A stretch of 64,000 bases of DNA from Puccinia triticina (Eukaryota; Basidiomycota; Pucciniomycetes; Pucciniales; Pucciniaceae), in the NCBI RefSeq assembly GCF_026914185.1, contig NC_070562.1, positions 3,720,001 through 3,784,000 on the forward strand, written 5' to 3'. The translations under genes and the position numbers were made by a program. This document shows positions 37,777 through 50,053 of the stretch, piece by piece. How positions within the stretch are numbered: position 1 is the first letter of the stretch; each line of letters starts with the position of its first letter. The notes beneath the pieces were generated by a model. That model ran no database searches. It worked only from the letters and a program-made list of their open reading frames with translations, and had not been told where the DNA came from.

Positions 37777-40236
37777 TTTTGATTGTTTCTTTGCAGACGG
37801 ACAACCTTTTGTGTTTGTTTTGATCTTGGGTGCCTGGATTGCAATGGCGGTATGAGTTCCAGCCACAATTTTGTTGATTTGATCGATTAAATCAACAAGT
37901 TTGCTGGGCTGTTTGTGCGAGAGCAAAACCATAATTAACTTCATTTCTTCATCCAAATCGAGTTCAGGCGTGTCCGATTTCTGCATGGACACAAAGGTTT
38001 TGAACAAAACAGCTAATGAATGGGCTTCTTACGGAGGAAGAAGATGCGTACCGTTATCTCTGGATTATATTTCAGGTGCCACTGAAAGTGGAAATCTTTG
38101 GGAGCCAATGCATCCCCCCATTCAAAAATCTCAGCCATGATGTGCGGGCATGGTATGCCAAGTCCAATCGATACTGTATGCGAGCACGGCTCGCTGCGAT
38201 CAAAGTCTTTGAGACGTTCAAATTGCATCAGGCACTCCCTGAGTGCAAACGTCGAGATGTTTCCGAGGAGTGGGATGAAGCTCTTGGGAACGTTGACCAG
38301 CGTCTTGACCGTATCTCGACCAATCGACTCGTGAACCTGGTTGATTTGGGTGTCAACTGCCAAAGCTAAAGATTTGAAGACTGAGAGCAAGTCGCCTGTC
38401 GAATTCTTGATGAGCAATTTCAGATAGGCATGGCCTGATTCAACTCGAGAGGTATTGAGGTTTTGCAGATGGGGGTACTGACAAGCCCATGCTACGATAA
38501 ATTTCTCTTTGAGCGGAAGAATCGTTGATTCAATGTATTCTAGGACAGCGGGGCGAGATGAGAGGTGCTTCTTCAAAGCGTCCAATCGTTCAATATAGAT
38601 TTCCGGAGTTTTGGCTTGGGTGACTTTGCCCCACACGGACATAAACTCCTTCCATGGATCTGGTTTGGGTTTTTCCGGGGTCTTGTCCTTGGTCAATCGA
38701 GGCTTGGGTTTTTCTACAGGAGCCGGGAAGTGCTTCTTGCAATGTGTTGTGATGTTATTGTTAAGGTGCCAAGTACAGAGATTGGCTTGCAAGTCAGGAA
38801 AAATTTGAGCCAAGGCGCCACGCAAGGCGTTGTTGCGATCAGTGACAAAAACTTTGGGGATGCGTTGAGGTCGCCATACGTGCTTCTTCAGGCAGTTGAC
38901 CGCCCATAAGTAACTTCCACTGTCTTCGTGAGCCATGAAACAAAAGCCAATCGAGAAAGTTTGGTTTGAAGCTGCTTGGCCGATGATATGAAGCAAGGGA
39001 AATTCATACTTGTTTGTTTTGTAAGTTGAATCCAAAAGGGCGACATGGTGGTTGATCCGAGCTAGGTGGATGGAGCCGCGGTGAGCAAAAAAAAGCGTTC
39101 TGATTGCCCCGTTATCTGCCACCCGAACATCGAATGACCAGTTTGATTCCTTCAAAATACACAAGAGTGCCTGGGTGGTGATCGACCATCCAAATCCTCC
39201 CGGCGTATTTTTTGCAGTGCGTTGCTAACTGTCTTATTGGTTGCATAGGTTTTGTTATCAGACGTTTGGAGCTGGAGTAGGATCTGTGCTGGCTTGAGGT
39301 TTGACTGGGAGAGCTTTTGAATTTCCTCAACTTGTTTGGGGAGGAGCTGTTTGTGAGCGGAAGGAGAGGAGGGTGCGGCCGATGCTTCATGGTTGTGTTG
39401 GCCATGTCGGATTTCTAGACTCCAAGTCTTGTCGGTAATTTTTTTGCTGGTGGGAATCAAGCCTTTAAGTTCAAAGGGGCACCAAATTTTTGAGGTGGAT
39501 GTTTTTTCGTCCAGAAAGATTAAGGATTGAGCCACGAAATTCACCAGATCGATCACACCAAATGTACACGTTTTTGTTGGCGTTGGAGCGGGCTTTGAAG
39601 ATCGCGTATCCGTGCTGTTTGGCCCAGTTTTGACAAAATCTGACCAAGTCGTCCATCGAGATAAACTGGGCGCAAGGCGGAGGATCCAACGGTTCTGAAA
39701 CGCAAAAAGATAGAATAATTTCAGCTTTGGTATTGTATCTATGGGAGAGGGGAGAGTAAAAGAGAAGAGAGATTCTTACCTCCAGTGGTGTAATTGAAGT
39801 CTTTTACATTAGTCACCACACCAATTTGAGAAGACTGGCCTTCGAGTTTGTTGGTTGCTTCGTTTTCATTCATTTTCAAATCTGCGGTGGTGGCGGTCTC
39901 ACAAGCGGGAGAAGTCGAATCCTTGTCTGAGGATGAGGACTCATCGGATTGTTCTGATTGGGCCAATGGTGCGATAATCGGAGGCACTTGAGCTGGAGCC
40001 AACGGAGGCATGATTGAAGCCGTGGGAGGGATAATTGGAGCCAATGGGGGGATGATCGAAGCCAAAGAAGCAGGGGGGACGATTGGAGCCGAAAAAGCAG
40101 GGGGGATTATTGGAGCCGAAGAAGCTGAGGGAGCTGAAGGGCCAAAACTGGCCAGAAGCTGTGCCATCTGCACCCAAACCTCTGGAGGTACCGTGATACC
40201 AGTGGTTGATGGGGTGCTGGCGCCGGTGTTGGACAT
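37777..40236 (-). pseudogene. MULE transposase (FAR1-like N terminus, DDE core, SWIM), frameshifted
   Basis: This gene codes for the transposase part of the MULE. An N-terminal exon starts MSNTGASTPSTTG at 40236 and runs through a Pro/Ile-rich region to an 85-nt GT-AG intron (39779-39695). Then come QFISMDDLVRFCQNWAKQHG and VYIWCDRSGEFRG, the FAR1-type zinc region with CPFELKG and HGQHNHE. The DDE core shows ALLDSTYKTNKYEFPLLHII, FVTDRNNALRGAL and CTWHLNNNI. A SWIM-like zinc box follows: CSHTVSIGLGIPCPHIMAE. One-base frameshifts near 39535 and 39180 and a break near 38013 kill the frame. The linker after 38007 (KLVDLIDQINKIVAG, KIKTNTKGCPSAKK) continues in frame into the OTU part beyond the TRIM. 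Confidence 0.9.
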
Positions 40237-40339
40237 ATCTGTTGTGAGAGGTTGATATCCTGCTTCACCGTCGCGGAGTGGTGTTAAACCGGAGGGTTGG
40301 TGCCTGGGTGGTGCTGTGTCAAGCTTGAGAAGCTCGATA

Positions 40340-40668
40340 CCCCAGGAATGTCTGGTTTGGTGTGACACCCCAAATATATCTGGGGTGCCCAGCAGCACAC
40401 CCCTTTCACAGGGGGGTCACTTTATCAAGGCTGGGGTGCGGGTTATATGCACCCCAGCGGGATGGGGTGCAGGGGCTTTGCACACCATTGATTTTTATGT
40501 GTTTGTGGTACTCCCTGACACACCCCAACTTTCATGGGGTTTGAGGGTATGTACCCCAACCTCACTGGGGTAAGCGCCTGTACACCCCAATCGACTTGGG
40601 GTACATATGGGATGCACCCCATTTTGGTGTACATGGAGCAAAAGCTTGGGGTGCATTTAGCATGCCCC
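40340..40668. repeat. right terminal region of the MULE
   Basis: CACCCCAA / TTGGGGTG half-sites at 25-45 bp spacing, ending GGGTGCATTTAGCATGCCCC. It is the counterpart of the left terminal region. Confidence 0.75.
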
Positions 40669-41256
40669 TTTTACAATACCCATCCAAGTATATTAAAGCT
40701 TCAGGTTCGTAGAACCAAACTTCAAGGGTTCCCCCTTAAAAGAGGCAAAATACAAAAAAAAAATGAAGGGTTTCCCCTTTTACAATTACAAAAGCCAAAA
40801 AACTGAGGTTTTCCATACAAAAAAAATGCATACAAACAAAAAGACCTTACAACCAAAAATAAATCCCGCACCCCGCACCCAGCCACCAAGCGCAGCAAGC
40901 TGACGCACCGTGGCCCAACACCCATCCCTGTCTAGCAGGGTTAAAAAGTGTTGGGAGGAAGACCCCCAGCCCTAAAGCACAGGGGGGTCCACAAATATCC
41001 CCCACCGGACTGCGCAATTGCAACAGCGGATGGGGGTGAGACAACTCTTGAGCTGGAATTACAGCCTTCGAGTTGCCTAAGGTATCATAGCCCATCCCCA
41101 CCTCTCTATTTATAACCAAGACCACAGGCCTCTTGCCAATGCTCTTCACCCACCCCATAGCGCTGGCCACCAACACCACCGCCAAGCCCCACCAGCTCTG
41201 CCCCCCCCCTCCGCACACCGACCATCCCCACTGCACGCCCTCTAACCATGACAGCG

Positions 41257-41794
41257 CTAAATTAACACAAGTCCCCCCTGGTGGGAGCGCTGTGGCTGGC
41301 GGCGAAGCCGCCCCTCCCGCAGGGAGGGACTTGTGCATTATCCCAAATTTTACGCGGGAGCAGAAAGTTCATTTGGCTGAGAGGTTTTTAAAATTTTTAT
41401 AGCTCCTCCCCCAGCCTCTCCACCAATATGCCCTATCTGTACCCTATGCTACTTTTCTTTCTCTACATTTTGGTCTACTCAGATTTTTTCTATCTCAATC
41501 TGCTGACCTTTTCAAAAGATCAAAAATGCACAAGTCTTCCAAATGAGGCTCCACTTGTTTGGGACTCCAGGAGTTGTTTTTCTGGCTACAAGATAGATAA
41601 GTGGCTCAAATTGATTGCAAGAACAGAGCCTACAGCTCTGTGTATTCAGTTTTTCCATATTGGTTGGGATTTTTAGTGTAGCAGATCCTTTCTGCTCCTG
41701 CTTAAATCAAGACATAACTCATAAGCCTCTCCTGCGGAGAGCCCTCCGGGCGGGGTCCCCCGGACCCTCCGTTCAAGAGGCTTAGTTAAGCTAG
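41257..41794. mobile_element. MULE-type MITE in H4, TSD ATGACAGCG
   Basis: A 538-bp element with ends CTAAATTAACACAAGTCCC and, on the right, GGCTTAGTTAAGCTAG. ATGACAGCG is duplicated at 41248-41256 and 41795-41803. Strong GC hairpins sit just inside each end (GGAGCGCTGTGGCTGGCGGC region on the left, CCTCTCCTGCGGAGAG on the right). Confidence 0.8.
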
Positions 41795-42390
41795 ATGACA
41801 GCGTACGCACTTGACCCTGCCGTTACCGCACCTCACAACAACCCGCACTGACCCTCCTCTCAAACCAAACTACATGACACCTTCCAACCCTACTCGTCAA
41901 ACCAGCCTGCCACCAATGCATCACCAAAAAAAATTAACCATACACCTCACCCACCGTTGTTCTAACCCCCAAGAACCATTCAGCCCCAGCCGCCCCACCC
42001 CCTCGTCACCAGGGTCACCAGACCCCGCGACCGCAGCCACACACACGGCCCTTGGCGCCCAAACCCCTCTCCTTATGTCTGAGCATCGCCTCACCAAGCC
42101 CCATCTACCGGACCTGTCTCACCATACCTCAGACACAAGATGTAACCCCCTCCCGCCACCGCCACGCTCCACCGACCCTGCTCACCCCCTCCTATCACTC
42201 AAGCACTCCAACACCGCACGCTCTCTGACCATGGAACGTACGCAATCTACTCTCCCGTCACCGCACCTCCGACGACCCACACTGACCTACCCCGAACCCA
42301 AACTACTTGACAGCCTCTAACCCCTCCTGTCCAACCAGCCCGCCACCAACCCATCATCAAAAAAAAATTACACCGTCCGCCTTGCCCACC

Positions 42391-42890
42391 ATGGCTCCAA
42401 CCTCCAACGATGCGCTAGGCGAGGATCTTGTATGGTTCCAGCTTGAGGAGATTGTGTTGCAACACGTCGGCAGAGTCATTGTTGTTGTTCTCTCACTCTT
42501 GCTCGCATCTTTCTTTCATCTTTTGTTGCTGTTCACCTGACAATCCGGCGCCCTGCCTTCTCACATGTAGGACCAGCTGGTCAAGAACCTCGACTGGAAT
42601 CAGAAAAACTTGTAGACTCTCCTTTTCTCAAACACTCTTGACTCGCACGGAGAAAACAATCCAAGCTCGTATTGAAAACCTTGCCGACTACGAAAGAGCC
42701 TACTTGTTGCTTGGTCGCCACCCGTTGCCAATGTCAACCACAGCTCAATCCAACAGCCTGTCACGCTGCGGGACACGAGTCCATCCGTTGCCGACGCCAC
42801 ACAACGCTTGGGGTCCACCGGCGACAGCAACATCGGCAGTCAACTCCAATTCCAGCGCCTATGCTCGAGCAATGAGCTCCAACTAGAAGA
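42391..42890 (+). pseudogene. unrecognised exon-like fragment in H4
   Basis: An ATG with a C-rich leader starts MAPTSNDALGEDLVWFQLEE and IVLQH, followed by a possible GT-AG intron (about 42466-42570, ending CACATGTAG). It then reads DQLVKNLDWNQKNL, stop, and further broken coding-like sequence. The arrangement suggests a captured 5' gene end. I do not recognise the parent. Confidence 0.35.
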
Positions 42891-44177
42891 ACTAATGGGA
42901 GTCCTGCCTGAGGCTTGCTGATATGCCCTGCAAACTGGTTTTTGTAAGTCTGATAAAAAAGATCCCCCTATCTGCCCACTGTTTTCCTTATACAAGCTCA
43001 TTGTTTGTTGGGACTTGGTGGGATTTATCATTGAGGAGTCCGACCTGTTTGCTGGAAAGGATGAGCACAGATTTATTGTAGTCCACAATTCCAAGTATTT
43101 TTCCCTCAAAACTCCCAACAGCCTGTGCGCTGCACCGCCTGCATGGTTGGCTTCAAGGCTGCAGGAATGACTCTTCCAAGCCCTTGCCACTTGGAAGTTG
43201 AAACAAGGTCTGTACATGGCTACATTTTGATCCTCCCTTCTTCTGCCCTTCCTCTCTATGTTATCTGTGCATCATTTTTCTGGTCTGTTTTGTGTTGTGT
43301 TTTAAGCACAGTCATGGTTGTACATCTATCCCTCCCTTTTTATTTTGAGGCCTAAAACCTCACTGGGATAGGGCTTTTTGATATAAATACTTAATTTTTA
43401 TATCTTGATTTAGTTGTTTGCCACAATTGAATTTTGACTGGTCAGTGAGAGAGGGGGGGAGTGGCAGTTATGGGTTGGAGGATAAGAACTTCAATCATCT
43501 TGGAACTCATAGTTCAAAAATTCAAAGAGAAGCAGCAAAGCCAGAAAGAACTATGGATAGGTGTTTTGAATGACCACATCAACAATATTTAGCTTGGTTT
43601 TATTGATCACGTGAACACATGAACTACTGCTGCTGAATGAAGAGTGGAGTTGGGGATCTGTAATCTGCAGCGGCGCAGCCGCCTTGGCCTCTAGTTTCCT
43701 CAAAATTCTTGGACTTTCCACCGGATCAGAAAATAACCGTCTGTGCGCATTCATCTTGAGGTCAATTCGCTACATGATATAAGTATGTGTTTCTATTTTT
43801 TCCCACCAATTCTCAGCTTGGATTGGGTCCCAATGCAGTTGGATCAGTGCACTATGGAAATAGTAAATGAATCAAGAATGAAATGGAGTGATGTGCTTGA
43901 CATCACAATTATTTTGATTTTTATTCTGTTTTTCAAAATATTTATTTTAAAGATACATGAACTAGATACAAGGAATATAAAGTACATGTTAATTATGTTG
44001 AGAGCAATTCCATTCAGAAAAAATGGGTCTTGTGAGGAAGGATTGAGAAATGACGGAGTAATGAGGAATATAACCATGAGCGTGGTCAATTATCCGGATC
44101 TCTCATGCGAGAAATGTACAAGTCCCTCCGGCAAAGCCTCAGGCGAGAGAGGGAATTAGTTAATTTTGAATCAGGTA

Positions 44178-46794
44178 GCGATCTGGGAGGCTCCCAGATA
44201 TGGTTGTTGGCGCCACCCCTCATGGCAAGCCTAGGTGCGCCCGCCCCGCACCCGCACACCCAGGCGCGCACTTTTTCTCAAAAGTGGGGGTTGGCGCACC
44301 TAGGAAGGCCAAGTGTTGAGTTTTCGCCGTGACAGCCTCGTGAAAGGGCTGAGTAGAATTTGAAATCATTACGCTCACTCAATCCCGCGGTCCAACCTCA
44401 CTCCTCCTTCCCTTTCCTGATCTCTATCCATCACCTTCGACCTTTCCCTCCGTCTCGACCTCGCTCAAGACATTCATCAATTGATCTCGACTTCGCTCAA
44501 GATTCTAAACTCCTCAACTCCTTTGACTTCGCTCGAACACCGATACTCCTTCTTGACTTTGCTCGGGCTAATTGTCAATCCTCAGATCGGCTCCTCTCTC
44601 CAATTTGGTGAGAAAAGAAGGAGATTCTCTCGGTCCTCCTTCTCCCTCGACTAATCTCTTTCTTGGTTCCTTTCCTTTATTATCTATAGTGTCCTTGTTC
44701 CCCATTTGTCCTATCCTGTCTTCTGTTCTCTGGTTGTCTCGGCATTGTATGAAACTTGTGGTGGTAATTGTTATTTCTTATTTTTCTTTTTCTCTGTTCT
44801 ATTTCTCCTCATCTTCTAATCTTGTTTCTTTCAGTCTGGTTCTTAATTTCACAGCAATACAGATTAAATCTTCACACCAAGTGCTGGGAAAGAGTATCAC
44901 TTGTTGAAAAACGGATTGGATCAAGTTGTCAAGTCCCAGGGCCATCAATGATGGGATCTTAATCACTGATAGCCCTTTTCTTAAAGATGCTATTGATTGC
45001 TACTACAATTTGCTTTATCATTTCAACTCACATACCTCTAATAACCTACTACAGAACTGGCTCACAGGCTAGATTCAGAATTGCTGAACAAACTTGCTAT
45101 TGGTCTCCTGCAGATTGTTCCTTGTGTTGCTGGAGTTTTGGGACTGTTTTCAATGATGGCCGCAATGAAGACCAAAACTCAAACTTGAATTTTTCCAAAC
45201 ACATTGAAAATGATGGCTCAAATAGAACTACATCTTCAAGGTATACTAGCTCGATAAAAAAAGAAAAGAAGAATCCAAGTATGAAAACTGCAAAAAACCA
45301 GCCATTTTAAGATTTTACCAAGAAAAAACGCCCCGGCGCCCCTCGGCGCCCACAGCCAAAGGCGCCAACTTCTGGCATTTTTGGGTGCCGGCTGGCGCGC
45401 ACTTTTTCAAAAGTGGCACCAACAACCATACTCCCAGAGTCCCAAACCCTAGATTCCCCTGCAAAATTTGGCTCAGATCTAGGCCTGGAAGGGGTTCCCA
45501 GATTGAAGGAAAGTCTTTCAATGTAGGTCCACAGATTGAAGGAAAGTCTTTCAATGTATGTTCCAACTTTTCTAGTATTGATCATTATGTAATATGACAT
45601 TGACAGCCCGTTTCATAAAGGTTGCCACAGTTGTAGTAGATTTTAATCTGCAAGAAACTGCTGGATCCACCATGTCTGTAGGTAAAGCTGAACTTGGTTG
45701 GCAGGTTAGCTCATGTTTCTAAATCCATTTTCAAAGGTAACAGTAAAATTAGAGGGTTGGAAAAACCACTACCAAATTTTGGCTGACAACCCCACAGTTG
45801 GTTGATGTTACACAGACTGATCCCAGCCACCTCATAATGTCCCACGGAACCATCTTTTTGGTTACACAGGTTTGGGGAGTTGTTCAAATTTTGGCAACTG
45901 TTTGGGATTCATCAAGTTTATTTTCTCATTATTGTCTTTTTCAAAAACCTTGGACACAATTTTTTGGGCAGATCCTGGAATACCACAAAACCTAGAGTTC
46001 CCAAATTATAATTGGGCAAATTGCCAGGCAGGTCTGCGCCAAATCAGTATGCATGCCAAGGTGACCTGCCAAAAAACCCACCAACTCTGAAGCCTGCATG
46101 AGTTGTTATGTGAATTTGATCTAGATATCAGATCACCATATCACAAGACCTTTGAGGGCATCTCATCAGTGGGTCAGTTGACAGTCCATGGAGCTCTTTT
46201 TGTGCATACATTCCTTCCCTTCCCTCTGCTTTCCCTAATGCAATGAACTGATGAAATGTGTCAATTCAATGCTTAAAACTGCACACAAAAGAAAGAAAAT
46301 AACTGTGGGAGTCAAAGAAAAAAATTGATCTGGAGTGGAGCAAAATCAGATCAGGAAACATTGGCCATTAATTGGACCAAACATTGAATATTGAACTCTG
46401 CCTACAGTGGACCTTGCAAACCAACCCACAACTCAAACTTCAGGTGTAACATTGAATATCCTGCTCCACCTTCTGCATCTTGGAATCCATCTTGAAGCAT
46501 TCATAATCCTGACTTGGCACTGGTATGAACACCACACAGCCTGAGTAAGAACCACACCTACAGCATGGAAATTGGAGCTGAAAACTAGCTTGATTAGTCC
46601 TGCCTCTGGTCCATAATCAATATTCACCAAGAAAATATCCTCTCCAACAATGGACTTGAGCTGCTCACACCAGGGGGGGATCTGGAGAGTGCCAGGCCAT
46701 AATTCTGTGACCTGTCCGACAAGTTGTCTGATTTCTGTTGTATGCCAGTGCTAATTTAAACTGCAACTCATGTTTATACTCATGCATAACTCAT
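44178..46794. other. spacer with inverted GC-rich blocks, no gene
   Basis: Blocks at about 44178-44340 and 45310-45480 share GGCGCGCACTTTTTC, CAAAAGTGG and, in inverted arrangement, CCAACAACCATA, so they may be the ends of an unresolved element of about 1.3 kb. Between them, 44430-44600 has a TCGACTTCGCTCAAGA-type tandem repeat followed by a GTGAGAAAAG donor-like site, as in a 5' UTR. No coding region is supported. Confidence 0.35.
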
Positions 46795-47401
46795 CATGAG
46801 ACTAGAGATGCAAAACGGGTACCCGTCGCGGGTACCCGGCACCCGCCGGCGGGTACTCATCAGGGTGGCGGGTACCGCCGCCGCGGGTGCCAAGTACGGG
46901 TCCGGGTGCCCGTTTTTCATGTGTTTTTTTGTGGATACCCGGGTATACCGCGGGTACCCGCCGTGCACCCACCCGCCCCGGTGGAGGAGGGGAGGGAGGG
47001 TCACGGGGTGTTGGGGGATCACATATCCTCCATCCAAGTCCAAGACCGGATACATATCCAGAATCACCGACATCCAACCCAGCTCTTGCCCTCAATGCCT
47101 CGCCGTCCGCCCAAGAAGGCCCGAACAGCCTCCCCTCTCCCCAGTTCTGCCCCTTCAGCCACTCCAGATGATCAACAACCAAGTCAAGTCCCCCAGGATT
47201 CTGTCAAGGAGGATGAAAGTGGAAGCCAGATCACAAGGCCAATGACAGATCAAGAAGAACTAAGTAAGCCCTACTCATGATTTGTTTAGATGTCCTATTC
47301 CACCCTGCTGACATTCCAAACATCGCAGTTCAAGCCCAAAGGATTGCCAAGACAGCCGTGAGTTCTAGTTACGCATCTTACGACACACCTGAGCTATCAC
47401 T

Positions 47402-48381
47402 CACTGCAAGAAAAACTCTAGAAACTGCTTGCAGTTGAGATGCAAGAGCTCAAGGCAAGCTGTGCATCATGCAAGAATCAAGCACTGGTTGATTCAATTT
47501 CCATGCACATTGCATAATTTATGCAAGAGTGAGTCTAAGGTACAAAAAAATGAGTACAGGCTCCAAAATAGTGATTTGATACCTGTGCAAATTCCCCTAT
47601 GTGCACATATCCCTTTTTTATGTATTCACCCCTTTCATAATGTGTACATACCCCTTTCATGTGTGTGTATCACTTTCATGTGTGTGTATCCCTTTCATGC
47701 GCATGTATCCCTTTAACAATGTGTACATACCCCTTTCATCATGCTTTCATGACCCTTTCATGTTTACATGTCCCCTTTGAGTTTTTTACGTCCTTTTCAA
47801 CCCTTTCATCATTCAGGTTTATATACCCCTTTGATGTTTACACATCCCTTTCATGTGCAAATACCCCTTACTGCACATACCCCTTTCATGCATACATACC
47901 CCTTTCATGCATACATACCCCTTTCATGCATACATACCCCCATGAATACATACCCCTTTCATGAATACATACCACTTTCATGCATACATATCCCTTTCAT
48001 CATGTGTAAATATCCCTTTTATGTGTTAATACACCTTCTCACATTCCCCTTTCATGCGTACATATTACTCTCATATGTACATATCCCTTTCATGTGTAAA
48101 TAACCTTTTTATGTTATTCTAGCTGGATTCAATGGTACATGGGGTGTTTTCTAAAATCAAATAAAAGGGTGCTCAGGGGGATGCTCATTTGCAAGGTTGA
48201 ACATTTGTCTCAGCCTACTGCATGAGCACTACAGCATGTTAAGCATTGACATGCTGAACAAGGTGCACACTGAAGGTGCACCAGCATGGAATCTGGGTGC
48301 TTGACTCCAGCTTGATCTGAGGCTTGATTCAAGCTTGCTGCATCTCAACTGCAAGCAGTTTCTAGAGTTTTTCTTGCAGTG
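47402..48381. mobile_element. CACTA-type non-autonomous element, TSD ACT
   Basis: Inverted ends CACTGCAAGAAAAACTC continue as AGAAACTGCTTGCAGTTGAG. ACT is duplicated at 47399-47401 and 48382-48384. CACTNCAAGAAAA ends and a 3-bp duplication are typical of CACTA/EnSpm. The 980-bp body is mostly the ACCCCTTTCATGCATAC repeat and encodes nothing. It interrupts the hAT gene ahead of the BED finger. Confidence 0.8.
47590..48115. repeat. CCCTTTCATG(N)ATACATA minisatellite
   Basis: About 24 irregular units of CCCCTTTCATGCATACATA and variants (ATGTGTACATA), 17-30 bp apart, within the CACTA-type element. Long open frames here are produced by the repeat. Confidence 0.85.
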
Positions 48382-50053
48382 ACTACAGCTCAATAAGAAT
48401 GGTCGCCGAATGATCGCATATCCGTGTAAGACGTGTGGAACAGAAATCAATTGGCCAACAACCGACTCATCGTGCAGCAACCTCCTCAAACATGCAGCCG
48501 CTTGCATCAAGCGCCATAGCGAGGGTGGTGGAAGTCACAGCCTTGCATCCCTTGGCATCACGGGAACTGGCGAGATTGACTCGCGTGAGGTAAGATTTCT
48601 CTCTGATTTTCCCTCACCACAGATAATGACAAGTTTGTCCCACTCCTCAATAGGTCACACAAATGTGTGCTATTTGGTGTGCGGAGTCGGCACGTCCGTT
48701 TTCTGTTTTTGAAGATCCGAGCTTGAAGACTCTCTTACACCCAACAGTCCTCAAGAACCTACCTAACCGGCAATTGCTCTCCAAGGCAATACATCAACTA
48801 TACACGGCCATTCAAGAAAACTTGAGATTGGAAATGAAGGTTAATCATCCCTGATCTCTCATATTGGTTCATTCTTTTTTGCTAACCTTACTTTTATTTT
48901 TCTTACTGTCTTTGTAATCTTCAGAGTCGTACTGGAGCGCTCTATCTTGGAGTGGACGCTTGGCAATCACCAAATGGCTACGATATTCTAGGAGTAGTCA
49001 TATACCGACTTCGCATTCGGGATGGCGGGAATCACAACTTTGAAGCGCTGCCCCTTGACTTCGTCAAGTTATCTCACAGCCACACCGGGGAATACTTGGC
49101 AGAAACGCTCCAATTAATAGTTGAAAAGTTCGAGATTCAAAACAAGGTATGTTATTTCCATTGGTACTACTTTACATTGATTGAAACTGACTGATTTATA
49201 TAATCCAGATAAATGGTATAGTTTTGGATAATGCTTCTAACAACATGGTGATGATCAAATAATTAAAAAAACTCAAGTGGCCAAACTTCAAGGGGGAGGC
49301 CCATTGGATCCGCTGTTTTGCACACGTACTGAACCTAATAGTCAAAGCGATTCTACGACAATTCAGACCCAAGAAGCGCAAGAGCCACGGGACAGGAGAG
49401 CTGGACGATCAACGCGAAGTTGTGTCTGATGTCTCCGACAATGACTTGGATGAAACAGAAGAAGATTCTGACAAGCAGATTCAGCTGTAAGTTTTTTTCT
49501 ATCTTTCAATTTCCATTGTTTGGCTGAATTTTTTTCTCTGTCCCTCAGTTACCCCAGAGGCCAAGACCTATCTGACTCAGGAGGCGAAGAAGGAAGCCCA
49601 GAAGATGAACATAGGTTTGTGGAAAAAGCCGCGGACCAGGTGGATTTGGACTTGAACGACATCGATGATCTAAGTGAGGAGGATGAGGATGATTGATACA
49701 CCTCAAAGATCTGTCAGCAAACACTCTCAAAGGTCAGTAACATCCAATCGCTTTTACCATTCATTGTTTGACACTAATTTGTGTGTATATCTCAGTTCCG
49801 AATGATAGCGCGAAAACTTAACAAATCCCCCAACTCAAAAGCGCTGTTTGTCGAATTGTGTGAGGAGAACTCGTGCGGAAAACCTCACAATATCGAACAA
49901 GATGTCAGTACGAGGTGGAATTCAACCCTGTTGCAGCTCAATGGGATCTTTAGGTGTCACTCTGCGATGTAAGGCAACAAGTTTATATACATCTGCAAGT
50001 TCTTTTTCTGACCTTACACTCTTCAGTTCTGAATGGCAGCGAGATAAAAAGTA

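Larger units (their letters stand above)
25843..40668 (-). mobile_element. Mutator-like element with OTU domain, TSD TTTTACAAT
   Basis: The termini are GGGGCATGCTAAATGCACCC at 25843 and its reverse complement ending at 40668. The 9-bp duplication TTTTACAAT is exact (25834-25842 and 40669-40677). The gene reads right to left: MULE transposase at 40236-37777, OTU domain at 31548-30574. Two insertions, Helitron H3 and the TRIM, inflate the element; without them it is 4355 bp. Confidence 0.88.
40683..43694 (+). mobile_element. Helitron H4
   Basis: The 5' end A|TCCAAGTATATTAAAGC lies six bases outside the MULE target duplication. The 3' end is GCAGCGGCGCAGCCGCC followed by CTAG|T (43691-43694). 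Length 3012 bp. Its first 450 bp repeat those of H1 (7560-7960). It carries a MULE-type MITE and an exon-like fragment but no Rep or helicase. Confidence 0.75.
25598..44168. mobile_element. outer MULE-type MITE of the nest, TSD AATCAGGTA
   Basis: The left terminus CAAACTTAACTAAGTCCCTC (25598 on) and the right terminus ending GGGAATTAGTTAATTTTG (44168) are inverted repeats of the same family as the MITE at 23900. AATCAGGTA is duplicated exactly at 25589-25597 and 44169-44177. After removing the MULE and Helitron H4, 724 bp remain. An ACCGGATCA block just right of H4 matches the 23900 MITE, supporting continuity across the two insertions. Confidence 0.82.

Noticed and set aside
47659..48103. 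Open frames of about 100 residues with a Pro-Phe-His periodic sequence
   Set aside because: They are produced by the CCCTTTCATG minisatellite inside a non-coding CACTA-type element.
47402..48381. Reading the insertion in the hAT gene as a long intron
   Set aside because: It has CACTA-type inverted ends and an ACT duplication, which explain it as an element.
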